Origin: Chamaecyparis obtusa
Taxonomy: Eukaryota; Streptophyta; Pinopsida; Cupressales; Cupressaceae
Assembly: GCA_027943335.1 (NCBI GenBank)
Contig: BSBK01000970.1
Location: 3,241,501-3,305,500 of the forward strand
Length of the DNA: 64,000 bases
Reading direction: 5' to 3'
Positions within the stretch are counted from its first letter, which is position 1. Each line of letters starts with the position of its first letter. Positions 20,346-33,381 of the stretch are shown one piece after another. The notes below the pieces were generated by a model. The model saw only the letters and a program-made list of their open reading frames with translations. It was not told where the DNA came from and ran no database searches. A program made the translations under genes and the position numbers.

Positions 20346-23300
20346 TGTCATGCCCCGCAAGGGAACCGGGGAAGAGAACAAAGATTCTCTTTGTTAAAAA
20401 AAACCTAAGTAATAATTTATGAAAAATTTTGAAATTTTTAAAAGAATTATGTGAACCAAACTTAAACTTAGATTCCTCCCAAGGTTCCCTTTTCATTTAA
20501 ATGCATGATTCATTCAAATCCATTAAGTAAACTAACAACAAGATTTATTTCTCAAAGCAAACTGCATCATATCTTTACGAAATATTTTCATTTCAACTTT
20601 CCATTTAAAATCATCTATATTCCTGAGTATCCTTTACGAACAATATAACTTGTAAAATTTATCCAACTCATTTGATACATTACAAATATACTACATTTGA
20701 TTTTTCAATAGCTTCACTTAAACAACAATAATGAAAGCATGTTACATAATTTGGAATGTTACAAAATCCTTTTCTTTTCCAACATACATCTTAAACATAA
20801 GGTTCACATCTCCCTTTCCCTTTTTCCTAAATCTACCCATTCCAGATACATCATTTTAAATTACATCAATGATTACATTACATTCATCTCCGCTCAGGAG
20901 GTAACAATAACTTTACATCATGAAAGATAATCACAAAGCCTTTATTCTTCAAAAATTGGTACATAAGCAAACATGAATCTTCAAACGCTGCATCCGCAAA
21001 AGATACCTCGATAAAATATTTACCACCCAACCATGTGGATACCCAAAGGCCCACTCCCCCATGCTAGGAGATAAACACCAAGGTCCACAAAGAAGGCATA
21101 GCTAGGCAAAACCTAGGGTTGGGTAACCTTTCCCAATTAGCAAATAAAAGATGATCAAAGTATAAATCTTTCCCCAAAAGGTTCTAAGGCTTGGGTAGAA
21201 ACTCTAAGCAACAACCTAAGTGAGTGTCATCACATAGCCCTCACTCCTTGGGTTGTCCTGGTACTAGCCACTTCGGGCCCCGGGCCCTGCGGGATCGAAT
21301 GCCTTTCATACAAACAAGCGCCATTCGATCGTACCTACGCATAGGTACCTTCTCCCACTCCCATCCAGAGCCTTTACTAGCACTAATGGCATGGGCGAGG
21401 CACATTTAATCTTTTTAATGTTTTAACTCATTCCCATAAGTTTAATTAAGTTTTCACTTGTTAAATAACTCTTCAGTCGGTTATCCTGGTTCTAGCCACT
21501 TTAGGGCCCCGGCCCCGCACTGAGAGCCACTCACTAGGTGTCGTTAGGTTTTCTACCCTTAACCCACATTTCAAAATCACATCATAAACATAGTAGAAAC
21601 ATATCCTAAACATATTTGTAAGATTGCATCAAAGAGTAGAAAATAATAAGATAGTTTATGAACGTTTAGGGAAATTAGGAACGTTTAAGGATGTTTAGAA
21701 TGTCCTGATCCTTTAGACAACCCTAAACCCTAAATTGCTTCCTAAACACATCCTAACCCTATTAAGGCATCTAAATGCATTGGATATAACCTCCGCCAAA
21801 CATATTTAAGGTTTTTACAAATTTCCATATGCCAAAAGATAATGTTCCATAAATTTCCATCTAAGTTTGAAATTTGACTAAGTCTAATTTTATTAGAATC
21901 TAAAATCTAGAAGTTGCAGCTTAACTCCTAGAAATCTAAAACCTATTCCAATCAATTTGAAAGGTACCTAATCCCTTTACTTTAATTCCTTATACTTTTC
22001 CTTATACTTAAATGTTATACCTGTATAAAGCAAATATTATTAAAAATCCACATGTTACATTTCTAAAACTTAAATAAACAAATATAGTTTTCATTTATAA
22101 ATCAAATATTTATAAATTACACTACACTAACAATTACTAAATTTTAATAGTAATTTGAATATATTACTAAAACAAACTATCATAAAAATTAATTTAACTA
22201 AAAGTCACTTATGGGGGGGACCCTGCGGGCCCCGCACCCCACTAACTTGCGCCCTACGTGCTTTCATTAGCCTGTGGCCGTAGCAGTCAGGTACTGCTAC
22301 TGTAGTACCCGCTGCTGTAGCAGTTAGGTACTATCGTAGCAGTGCCTGCTGCTACGGTTAAATGCCGTAGAGGAGTGGGGAAGGTGGTGGCCCCACTTCC
22401 CTAACTTATCATTTCAATCTTTATTTTATTTTTTATTTTTGTTTTATATTTAATAATATTTTTTTTTGTTGTTTTGTATTATTTTTTTATTTGTTTTTAA
22501 AAGAAGAAAAGAACTCTAACTTAATTTTCTTGAAACATATAATATTTTGACAAGCCAAATTAATTTTCTTCAAACATATATTATTTTGACAGAATATCAC
22601 AGTTGACAAATGAAAGAATAATAAATTACTATAGCATTCATAACACAATAACACAACATTTATATAATGTACAAATGGCCGGAAAAATAATATCATAATA
22701 TACACACTATTACCAATAATGCAATAATGTTTCACATACTATAATAATACCTCTAATACTTCAACATTCTGTAATAATACATTATTGCAGAATACTTTAA
22801 TGCATCAACTTTCTGCAATAATATATTATTACAGAACACATTAATATATTAACCTTACACCATACAATAATACTACAATATTACACATGTTTTGCAATAA
22901 TAATACCACATAAAGAGACTTTCAACAAATCTTAAAAAAACAAAACCACATTCATACTATTAAACTAAATCTATTTCTGAGGATGGGATCCAACCTGGAG
23001 TCCTGCGGAATCCAATTGATGAAGATGAATCCTTCCTCTCCGTCTCCTTCCAGCAAGCCTCAAACTCTTCCTGGATGGAATCTCCAGCCTCTATTTGCCA
23101 AAATCCAAATGCCAAAACTTTTTCAATATCCCAAATTTTCTCCTTCAATAATAATATTTTCTATCCTCCTTCCCCACAGGAAATCTTTCCTGTAAATAAA
23201 ATGGAGGAGGTGGTTGCATAGGTAACCCAACTGTGCAACCATCCCAACCTCTCAATCGTTAATAATACGGTTGTGAAAACTTATTCCTGAAAAGGGATAA

Positions 23301-24475
23301 ATTAATTTATAAAACTATAATCTATTAACATAATTAAATTTATATTTCCTTTACTTTAGGAAAGTTAAATAATAATAATTATTAAGTACAATCACATCAT
23401 AAGCTACTTTAATTATTCATTAATATAATATAATAATTACCTACCAATAATTTTATATAAATATATGTATGCATATGCATAGGTGTGCACCCATATGCCT
23501 ATGTGTACATATATTATTATTATAAAACATATTATTTTCAAATCCATATTCTTACCAAATCTAATAGCAATATATATATAAGATGAAACCTACCATTATT
23601 TTTATTGCTATAGACTCTGTCATTATTAGTATTATAAAATAATACCATAAATAAGGCACATTATTAATGTTAAATATTAAAAATAACATTGTTATAACAT
23701 ATATTATTTATTATTAATGATATTAAATCACACAATTTAAATCACATACTAACTCATTACCAACAACACACTAGTATGTATATACGTAACTTCTTATAAC
23801 GATAAATTACTAAGTCATATCTATCGAAATCTACTAACAACATTGAACATACTAAGAAGACAAGAACTAGCTACCAGATCCACCAATCCAACAACTACGA
23901 GATCACATGATACATCCACACAAGGGATTGACTCGACACTTCCCACCTAAGGATAAAAGGATCAAAGGTGAATTTTCTTCCTATGGAACCTAGTGATACC
24001 TCCATAACAACAACAATGATCAAGGATTTTGAGGGATCGCTCAGACCTGTGAAGTCAGGTGGAGACGATACCCGGTACCTACAATCCTGCATCACCAAGA
24101 AGAGATACATATATATACATATGGATATACAAATCAGATATATGCAAGCAGATGACCAGGATCGATACATCGTGTGGACCTCAACTAAGTGAGTAACTAC
24201 AACTTCATCCTGAGTCATGAAAACACATTAGACACATGTCCATAAAACATAAAACATCATGATAATGGTTAGATTCAAATCCTTGGGTTAGATCTATAAA
24301 ACATATAAAAATAGATGGTTTTCTAATCTCATAAGCATATAAATAATAACCATAAATGAGCACATCTATCATATCATCATCCATTGAACATAAATGTAAA
24401 TGTATAGTTCTGACAATCATAATGAAAATTTCCAAATCAACAAAGTCTAAGTATCACCATAGGAGAGGTATTACA
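20346..24475 (-). mobile_element. Chromovirus D: probable 3' LTR (about 4.1 kb)
   Basis: On the minus strand the LTR starts TGTAATACCTC at 24,475, directly after the polypurine tract that follows the end of pol. The other end is placed at 20,346 (…GGGGCATGACA on the minus strand), where B homology with A breaks off, so both ends are TG…CA. A length of 4.1 kb is within the range of long-LTR chromoviruses (Tekay/Del group). The interior is AT-rich, with a GC-rich block of GTAGCAG repeats at 22,200-22,400 and a second GC-rich stretch around 21,260-21,540. No conserved protein is present. A further insertion inside this span cannot be excluded. Confidence 0.6.
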
Positions 24476-24486
24476 TCCTCCCCCCT
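24476..24486 (-). promoter_or_regulatory. Polypurine tract of D
   Basis: AGGGGGGAGGA on the minus strand lies directly next to the TGTAATACC start of the LTR and a few bases after the pol stop. It is the plus-strand priming site and fixes the orientation of D. Confidence 0.85.
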
Positions 24487-24502
24487 AGAGTTAGGCTTAC
24501 TC

Positions 24503-25808
24503 CTAGAAGCCTGCAAATAAATATGGATAGGCATCTCTAAGCCTAGCAGCATCTTCCCATGTGGCGGAAGAATCATCATTGGGGTCCCATTGGACCCTTG
24601 CCTTCTCTATGGTTCGGCCCCTGAGGGTCAGTGTCCGCTGCTCCAAAATGTGTACCGGCTCTAAAGCCAGCTGCCCGTCCGCTACCTGTAATGCATTCCA
24701 ATCCAACACATGAGTCACATCAGGAATATACTTCCTAAGAACTAAAATGTGAAATACATCATGAATACGAGCAAGGCTGGGTGGCAAGGCAAGCCGATAA
24801 GCTATTGGTCCTATCCTCTCCAGAACCTCAAAAGGGCCAACAAATTAGGGTGCCAACTTGGAGCCTTTTCCGTAACGGATTGGACTCTTTCATGGACGCA
24901 CCCTCAAAAAGACTCTGTCACCAAGAGAGAAGTGTACATCAGTCCTATGGGCATCTGCATACTTCTTCTACCTATCATGAGCTATCAAAATATGCTCTCT
25001 GATACGCTTGACCTGCTGCTCCATATCCTAATGCATCTCAGGGCCTAGAAGTACCCTGTCCTCCAATCTTTCCCAACTCAAGGGAGTGCGGCATGGACGG
25101 TCATACAAAAAAAGGGGACATCCCTATGGAACTGTGATAACCATTATTGTAAGCAAACTCCACCAAATATAGATACTCTTCCCAGTGGGTTTGTCTGTCC
25201 ATAACATACATCCTGAGCATGTCCTCAAGAACCTGGTTGACTCGCTCTGTCTGCCCATCTGTCTCGGGATGATAGGCTGAATTGAAGTTGAGTTGAGTCC
25301 CTAAAGTATGCTGAAGTGAAGTCCAAAGAGCCGATGTGAATACTGGATCCTGATCAGATATGATTTTCCTAGGAATACCGTGGAGTCTCACAATGTCCTT
25401 CATGAATACTCTAGCTATAGAAGCTACTGAGTAGGAGGATTGCATGGGAGAAAAATGAGCTACCCTGGTGAGTCTATCAACTATTACCATGATAGCATCA
25501 TGTCTCTTGGGAGTTACTGGAAGTCCCACAATAAAATCCATGGAAATAATGTCCCATTTCCATTCTAGCACTAGGTGAGGTTGCAAAAGGCCAGTGGGAT
25601 GTTGATGCTCTGCTTTCACTCTCTGACATTCCAAACATCTAGCCACGTAGTCGGCAATATCCCTCTTCATTCCTGACCAATAGTATAATTGGCATAGGTT
25701 AGCATACATTTTCTTCACCCCAGGATGTGCCGAATAGGGAGCCTTGTGGCTTTCTAAGAGGATAAGTGCACAAATATCTCCTTCCATGGGCACATAGATT
25801 TTATTTTG
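24503..25808 (-). pseudogene. Chromovirus D: integrase with chromodomain-like tail
   Basis: The minus strand carries the H…H…C-x2-C zinc finger (H-P-G-V-K-K, then C-L-E-C-Q) near 25,730-25,620. The DDE core has aspartates in S-M-D-F-I-V-G-L-P and I-S-D-Q-D-P-V-F and the glutamate in D-G-Q-T-E-R-V-N-Q. The reading shifts at a T homopolymer near 25,107-25,113, after the F-A-Y-N-N block. Beyond it (24,503-25,090) come the G-P-F-E-V-L-E-R-I-G-P segment and the L-P-P-S-L-A-R-I-H-D-V-F-H block. The tail A-T-W-E-D-A-A then Y-P-Y-L-F matches the end of a type II chromodomain. Stops are present, including one after M-H and one before K-K-Y-A-D. The chromodomain would steer insertion to heterochromatin. 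Confidence 0.87.
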
Positions 25809-27215
25809 CTATCGCAACAACCCAAGGGTGTCTAAGGAATATCCTGAGAAGCCACCTTCCAAAGGTCTTCCTGACTCTATTTCTGTCTTAACCTCCTGAA
25901 ACCAAGAGTCAGAAGTGAGAACCTCCCTGATTCTTTTCTCCAAATCTATGCTAAGGGATACTACTGATAAAACATGTCTACGCCTGCTTAAAGCATCTGC
26001 CACCACATTTGTCTTCCCTTGGATGTACTTAACCTCAAAATCATATTCACATAGGAATTCCATCCACCTGCGTTGTCTGGCATTTAGGTTGGGCTGAGAG
26101 AAGATGTACTGAAGGCTCCGATGATCTGTTTGGAGTTCAAACTTGTGACCCAACAGAAAGTGTCTCCACTTTACTAAGGCGTGAACTACTGCTGCTAGTT
26201 CTAGATCATGGGTGGGGTAGTTGAGCTCATGATCTTTAAGTTTCCTTGACTCATAAGCCACAACTTGTCCTTCTTGCATAAGAACTGCCCCAATCCCTTC
26301 TAGTGAGGCATCTGTGCAAACTACAAAGTTTCCTGATGGTTCAGGAACCACCAAGATTGGAGCACTGGTTAATCTTTCCTTCAAACATTGGAAAGCGGCC
26401 TCACATTTTTCTAACCAAACAAACTTTTTGCCTTTCCTTTGCAAGGAAGTAATGGGATGTGCTATTCGAGAGAAATCTCTGACAAATCTTCTATAATACC
26501 CAGCTAGTCCCATAAAGCTGCGAACTTTAGGGACATTAGTCGGAGTTGGCCACTCCACTATGGCTTGAATTTTGGTTGGATCAATAGTGATGTCATTCCC
26601 TGATATGACGTGCCCTAGATACTTAACTTCTATCTGAAAGAACTCACACTTTTCTACATTGGCATAAAGTTGATTTTCCCTAAGGCACTATAATACTTGG
26701 CAAAGATGAACCTCATGTTCTTCAAGAGTTTTAGAGAACACTAAGATATCATCTAAGAATATTATCACAAATTTATCCAAGTAGGTTCTAAAAACTCCAT
26801 TCATTAAGCTCATGAATATAGAAGAAATGTTTGTTAACCCAAATGGTACCACAGTGAACTCATAGTGACCATATCTGGTACAAAAAGCTATTTGATGAAT
26901 ATCAGCTTCCTGAATTCTAAGTTGATGGTATCCTGATTTGAGATCAATTTTTGAAAATATTTTTGCCCCTTTCATTTGATCAAATAGATCGTCAATGCGG
27001 GGTAAAGGATACCGATTCTTGATCGTGACTTTGTTGAGTTGACGATAGTCAATGCACAATTGAAGAGAGCCATCTTTCTTCTTCACAAATATTACTGGTG
27101 CACCCCATGGTGATACACTAGGTCTGATAAATCCTTTTTCCAAGAGGCCTTCCAACTGAAGCTTGAGTTCTTCAAGTTCTTGTGTGGTCATACGGTATGG
27201 AGATTTGGAGATTGG
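25809..27215 (-). pseudogene. Chromovirus D: reverse transcriptase and RNase H
   Basis: RT (27,191-26,560) has the [15 protein letters not shown] block, the [10 protein letters not shown] motif, V-P-F-G-L-T-N and the catalytic F-L-D-D-I-L near 26,745. A TAG at 26,688 splits it. RNase H (26,340-26,020) has C-T-D-A-S-L-E-G-I-G-A-V-L, D-L-E-L-A-A-V-V-H and T-D-H-R-S-L, and ends at D-A-L-S-R-R. The frame is shared with gag and protease. There are few stops for its length, so D decayed less than B or C. A single RNase H and no archaeal-type domain separates it from the Tat elements. Confidence 0.92.
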
Positions 27216-27830
27216 TTATGCTCCTGGAACCAACTCAATTCGAAAGTCTATGTCCCTTTTGGGAGGCATTCCTGGAATTTCTTTGGGAAAAACATCCAAG
27301 TACTCTTGTAATAGGGGATGATCTAGTGATACCTCCCCACTTTCTCCTTGGTCCAAGTCCTCTACTGATACTGCAAATAATTGGCATCCTTTGTGCATGC
27401 ACCTCTTGAGCTGCATCGCGGAAATCATGCGGAGAGAGATGGGTCGTTGCACCCCAACAATCTTCTTAGGTTCTCCTAAGTCATCTAAGCATTGAATGCT
27501 TTTGTTTCTACAATCCAAAGTGGCTTTGTGAGCATCCAACCAATCCATACCCAAAACTACTCCATATGAGCCTAGAGGGATTACTCAAAGATTTACTAAG
27601 GTGGAAAATGGTCCAAGTTCTAACTTGAAGCTATGGACACAAGAGTCACAAGTTATTCTTGCCCCGGAGGCTAGTTCGACCTGCCACCTATCTTCCTGCC
27701 TTACTACCTTTAGCCCACATTGCTCTACTAAAAAAGGTGAAATAAAAGAATCTGTTGCTCCTGAATCAAATAGTATGGTGGTAGAGATACCCCTTAACAA
27801 ACCTAGGGTTTTGATGACTGCTCCCTGATG
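27216..27830 (-). pseudogene. Chromovirus D: aspartic protease
   Basis: The minus strand encodes I-L-F-D-S-G-A-T-D-S-F-I (a classic D-S-G-A active site) near 27,770, and L-G-M-D-W-L near 27,550 as the C-terminal protease block. The linker to RT (Y-L-D-V-F-P-K-E-I-P-G-M-P-P) is typical of chromoviruses. Stops lie near 27,583 and 27,216. The same frame continues from gag and into RT. Confidence 0.9.
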
Positions 27831-28457
27831 ATTGGCTTGTCCATGGTCTAAAGTGGCAAATACTCGGTGAGTTCTGCCTGCATTGCCTACTGTTGGTTCT
27901 GAAGAGGCCTGCCTATAGCTAGCTACTAGAGTAGATTTCTAAGGGTAATTAACTGCAATGTGCCCATGTTGCCCACAAGAGTAACATTTGTTGTTCTTGA
28001 CAAAATTCCTTCCTGCAGAAGGTGCGCTAGACTGCTGATAGCTACCCTGACTAGAATTTTGAGGCATACTCTACGCTGATTGAGGGTTTGGGTATCACTT
28101 TGCACGCTGCCAGTTGCGAGGATTGTTGGATTGAGAACCCCCACTTTTATTATTGTTTCCATTGTAATTGTTGTTGTTGTTGTTGTTGAAAAACTTCCTT
28201 TTCTGGTGGTTCTGACTTCCTTTAGGAGGATAGTTTTTAGGTCCAGGTGCACCTTGAGATTGATTTCCTTTGAAACTTGACCCAGCTTGGAAGGCATTAC
28301 CCCCTTGGCCACCTATCCGACCTCCTAACCCCAAGGCTATATTTTGTTCCTCAAGGTGAGCTTTGATGACTGCATCATTAACTGTCTGAGGTTCAAATAT
28401 TCGTACACTACCGGCCAAGCGACCGTTGAGTCCTCTAAGGAAGTGTTGAGTCAACAT
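27831..28457 (-). pseudogene. Chromovirus D: 5'-truncated gag with zinc knuckle
   Basis: This is the gag C-terminal half: F-L-R-G-L-N-G-R-L, an N-rich run (CAA/AAC repeats near 28,150-28,190) and the zinc knuckle C-Y-S-C-G-Q-H-G-H-I-A-V-N-Y near 27,985-27,945. The last cysteine of the C-C-H-C motif reads tyrosine. Homology to gag begins abruptly at about 28,457, so the N-terminal capsid part, leader, primer site and matching 5' LTR are absent. Stops lie at 28,095, near 28,072 and near 27,943. Confidence 0.8.
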
Positions 28458-31400
28458 GGTGCTTAACTGGCAAATGACCTTTAACAGTAAGGATCAGTGC
28501 CTTCAATCCGAACATGGAGTCAAAACCAATAGATATAAACCCAAACTACAAACCATGTTTCATTGATTAATATCCCTGCATTAATGCCTTACATTAACAC
28601 ATTTCTATCACTCAATATGAAGAATCATACAAATTCATAGTACTGATTAATTTCCAATCTGCCATTTAAGGATTTTATAATCCTTCCTTGAAGGATACCC
28701 AAATACAAATAGATATATTCTCCCTTGGAGAAGACAAACTCAATATCCCTTGAATACTGAACTCATACTGAAATTGAAACTCAATACAATGAAGACAACT
28801 CCCTGAAAACCATACATGCCTTACATGTATTTCGATTTGCAATTAAATTTACAAATACTTGTATTAAATCTATGACAAAAAATGAAGAACGCAAACCATT
28901 ACACTTAGACAATCATGAACCAAAATGGAACTTCATTTGGACCCTTCTCTTAGAGAACCTCCTACTAGAATCACCACAGACCTGGAACCATTCAATGGAT
29001 GTTTACCCAAAATCTGGAACCTAGACCAGAGTTCTTCCAAAATTGGACTATTCCACCTGAAAAGAAAGGAGAATAAGAAAAGGGGGGAAAAACATCAGAG
29101 AGCATCACAACTCGACATTTGTCTCCCTCTCATCTACTCATTGGATGAGTCATCCACCTTCAAACTAAAAATGGGACCTGCTCTCAACTCTGGAAAGCAC
29201 CTATCATCTCTTCAAACTGAAATGTGAGTCACCGGATGAAAATAATTAGATTTCACAAAATATCTTCCCGGCCCCTGAAAATTCAACTACCAATAATGCG
29301 AGCAGATGGCCACCTGCACAAAATCTGATTCCAGAATTGGAATCCTCATGTCGAGAACTTTCTGGCGGTATATAATAGTCCATATTTGGCCCAAAAATGA
29401 AGCCCCCAACCATTAAAATAGTATCTCAGCTCTGTAATTTTAATACTTGCATTTTCCATATAGTTCAAACTATATAAAAACATGTTTTTAAATTTGATTT
29501 TTCACTTTGCACGAGAAGGAATTTTAAATAAAATAATCATTTTTGGCCTCCTGTAGCGAGACCCACCTGACATGTGGCAAGCTCGGATTGGTCCTGCCTG
29601 CCACCTCACCGCCAGCTAGATTTGTGCTACTTCACCTATGCCATGTGTCCTTCACTAGTTGGCTTGCACCTCCCCCTAGGTGTCCACTTGCATCACACTA
29701 CCATGTCACTGAACTGACTGCCACCTCATCACCAGCTACCACGTGTCACCTTGTCGCATGATCACAAGGGCTGAATTTGCTCCTTGTGATCATGTGAGCA
29801 CTTGACATGTGTCCATCTTGACTAGTCAGTGTGCGCATCACTACAAAATTATCCTTTCCTTGGTGTGTGCATGGAAACCAAAGCAGGCGGCAGGGGGTCG
29901 TGTGTGCATAGCTTCCTTTGTTTTAATTTACCTTCTTTGTTTGGATGGTTGCATATAAACTCCTGGAATAATCCCAACAGCGTCAATGTGGGACAAATGC
30001 TTTTGTAGTTTTAAATCTTCCTATACATCTCCATTCAAAATTAGTGGGCCCACCGCCACACAAAGAGCCCCAGTCAAGTGGGTCCGCTGAGAGCCTCCGT
30101 GCTTTTATTTACCATGCTATGGAGTGTTGGGATATTTAAACACTTCAGAAGAGAAATGTATAACCAATGTGGGATAAAGAGTTTAAAGCTGCTTGTACTG
30201 AGAACCTCCCGATAATAGACCAGGAAATGATAATAGATACAGATCTCTAATGAGCCTACCACAACATTACACCTGATGCCAAGGAAAGGTAGATGAAAAC
30301 CCCAAGGTTGTGAAAAATAGTCCAGGAGAAATCTCCACATGCAATCTTCATTTCATACTTGGCACATGCCCCTCACTCTGGCAGTCCCCAACTTGTACAT
30401 ATGTGTGAGTGCCCACCCTTACTTATGCAAGGCAACACCATTACGCGCTGGCAATCCCCAAATTCTAGGCGTGGTTTGTTCCTCCTTTAACTCTCTGGTG
30501 TGAGGCAGAAATGTCCTTGGCATTTTGCATTAGCTCTTCATTGTTTACACTGCCCTCCTTAACAACGTGAATACCCTTAGACTACGCATCCCATCTATCA
30601 TACTACGCTAACCTCCATCACTCAAATGCGTGAGCATTCCCAGCAATGGAACTTCACGCCATCATGCATCTACAGGCTGCCTCCACTCATGTGTTGCACA
30701 GGGCATATAACCCTTTGCAATTGCACAGGCTCCTTTGTTATGTGTGCAGGCTGCCTATACACTAGCGTAAGGCATCATTCATTATGTTAATGTGCTGGTA
30801 TCAACATCTATCATGCAAAGGATGTTTTTCATTTTGGTATTTAGCACCTTCCAACTAGTCATGGCATCCTTTCTTAATTTACTTGAGTTTCCACTTTCAC
30901 AGGCAGCCTCACCTTCACCTTGCGCTGGGCACTGGCGATCTCCTCCATTCAATTTATGTGAGGCATCATTTTATGCAGCAAGTCTCCTGGCTTTGCCCTA
31001 TTTATTAGCTCTCAAACTTGTGCATGGTATTATCACTTACATGCAACCATCAAATGCTTTACTTCATAGCCCCCATTGCTTATGCACAAGGCAATCATTT
31101 GAAAATTTTATTGTTTATACAAACACATAACCCCCCATACACATTGACTGCTAGCTCCAAATTTATGTGAAAATCTAACTAACCGCACAAGGCCTCCATC
31201 TTAAATAGACCAGATATGCAAACCTTTATCGAAAGACCCACTTGCCAGGTATTCTCCAGTTGGGCTAAAGCCAACTGAATATACATGTTGAGAATGACTT
31301 GTCAAGCTACAGCATGTATCCTTGCTCAACATCCCATAGTTTAATTGTTAAATCAAAGGATGCACTTGCTAAGATCAACTGTTGATTAGGATTTCTCACA

Positions 31401-33381
31401 CTAGCCTCGACTGGTAATCCCTCTAGAAGTTACATCCAAGCCTCAAAACATACCAATTACAAAACTTTTGCAACATGCACCATCATGGTATACTAAGGCT
31501 CTTTACTAGTTCTTGTTCAATTTTGTAGGTACCAAATGCAAGATGTTCTAGTTGTTCTGAAATCATACATACAAGTTGTAAATCTATCCAAAAATGGCTA
31601 TGAGAATTTGGAAAACAAACTACAGTGTAAAATTCTTGTCCATAAATTGGCATAGCTTTCATCGTTGTTGAAAGGCAATCATCCCCTGAGCATTGTATTC
31701 CTGCTTGCTACTCTCATCTCCAAATAACTGATAGAGCCAACCTAACTTGTTGTTTTATCTTTTATTTCTTTGTTGCAGATTCTTCCACTTCAAATGCATT
31801 TTGATGGGCATTCAGATTTGAACATTTCCATACGTTGCTCAGAGATTCCATCTTTGAGATGCCTGTGACCAGAGACAAAAACTCTATCTCCATCTTGTTC
31901 TTCCAGCTCATTCAAAATCAAAACATCACAATCAACAAACCATTCAGCAAACTAAGATATTCAGGGATCAAGTCTTCTGAATTGTCTGTGACAAACACCT
32001 CTATGACACACATCTTGAAATTTCTAAGCTTCTTTTCGTGTCAAAAAGATCTAAAGGTGCCCTCATTATACCACAATGCAATCGTTAAGGGAAATCAGAA
32101 CCATGTCACATCAGAAATGATCACAACTACTCAAACCTTCACACCTTCTGTACTGCTACCAAATAACACCAGCTGGCAACCGAAAGCGGCTTCAAAAATT
32201 GACATAATCACCTAATCAGACCTTGCCCTCTAACAGGCACATTCTTTGATCTATAAAATATCATTCCCCAAAATGGCATCTCATGACTATACCCGAGTCG
32301 AAAGATATTAACCTTTGAAATTTCCCTTTTCATTCTGTTCCTGCAAACACACTATCAGAGCCTGATAAACTTCATCCGGAATCACCCCGGCAAAAATACC
32401 AAACAGAGTCCGAGGAGGCTACAAACTGGCACAAAAGTTCATTGAGATGTAAAAAACATGATTCAATTGCTACTTTGGACTGGGCACCAGCGGGGAAAAA
32501 GATATGGCCTCATAAAAATAGGTACTTGCAGAGATAGACCAAGAAAATGCAGAAAACTCTTAAAAGTTGCAATTGGAATCGATTTCAAAAAGACATCAAA
32601 TGGATTGGCAGAAAGCTCAAATCTGAACTGGAAGCAATATGTCAACTTTGCAATGTAGTGAAACAATAATTTCTATGATAGGTAATTCCGGGAAAAGTTT
32701 TAAATGAGCAAAGTTGACCTTCGGCAAACTGGTGCACTTCACAATCTTTGCAAACAGCAGAAACTGCAAATGGAATCGCATTGGGAAACTCATCCAATGG
32801 ATTCATCATGAGCTAAAAACTGATAGGGATGAAGTAAAACTTGTTTACAATGTAGTTAAATGATCATCACTTCACTTTGAATCACCAGGCAAAAGGTACA
32901 TCTCCACAAACAGGGCCTCCGAGAATAACTGAACAAGTGCATTATGCAAAACTAAGAAAACACCTCCGGAAGGGGATGAATAAATAGGGTCAAAACTTAT
33001 CACAGAGGCCTAAAACCTGACACATAGAGAGTATGCAATGTGTACAACAAGACGCTGGGCTCATATTTTTATGACACTCTCCAGGGCACATATTATTCAA
33101 CCTCAAAGTGACCCTTCCCGGTGAATTCTACACTTTGCAATTTTCTGATTTTGAGACCCTCTAGGAATGAAATGATGCAAACCCATTTCAACATGCCACC
33201 TAAGGACTCCAAAAAAATTGATAGGATGAATGCAAAGCAAAAAACACATAGACCTCAAGATATGACTCCAAATACACCCATACTAGCATGCAATACAAAG
33301 CCAAAAATGAGCACTTAATCAAAATTTTACATGGTACCTCAAAACTGCATTTTGAGTACCAACAGGGGGCATGGTATTACA
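28458..33381 (-). mobile_element. Unclassified repeat DNA joined to D (LTR-like right end)
   Basis: 4.9 kb without a recognisable TE protein. The right end, read on the minus strand, starts TGTAATACCATGCCCC at 33,381, an LTR-like terminus, and the next base belongs to element B. It does not match the D 3' LTR beyond the first nine bases, so it is not simply the D 5' LTR. Contents include a perfect 13-bp hairpin (29,757-29,794), a WD40 gene fragment (31,196-31,410) and diverged ~198-bp repeats near 32,566 and 32,764. Short plus-strand ORFs (28,925-29,227; 29,543-29,761; 30,792-31,130; 31,835-32,215) show no conserved features I recognise. Confidence 0.5.
31196..31410 (-). pseudogene. WD40 gene fragment, HOS15/TBL1-like
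   Basis: The minus strand encodes N-P-N-Q-Q-L then [16 protein letters not shown] (one WD repeat). After a stop and a one-base frame change it continues with [20 protein letters not shown], then H-I-W-S and a stop. Two consecutive blades with this wording resemble the C-terminal repeats of plant HOS15 (TBL1/TBLR1-type corepressor subunits). About 70 residues are present, without the N-terminal LisH part or the final blade. It looks like a gene fragment carried into repeat DNA. HOS15 is my best guess; another WD40 family is possible. Confidence 0.65.

Noticed and set aside
20346..20400. TGTCATGCCCC as the start of a separate plus-strand LTR
   Set aside because: No end, primer site or internal region in that orientation was found; the polypurine tract at 24,476 supports a minus-strand LTR ending here instead. 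Not fully excluded.
30792..31130. 112-codon ORF with a signal-peptide-like start
   Set aside because: Hydrophobic start is compositional; no conserved features and no supporting context.
32352..32366. tatcagagcctg, resembling a methionine tRNA primer site
   Set aside because: Not preceded by an LTR terminus and lacks the leading TGG; probably chance.
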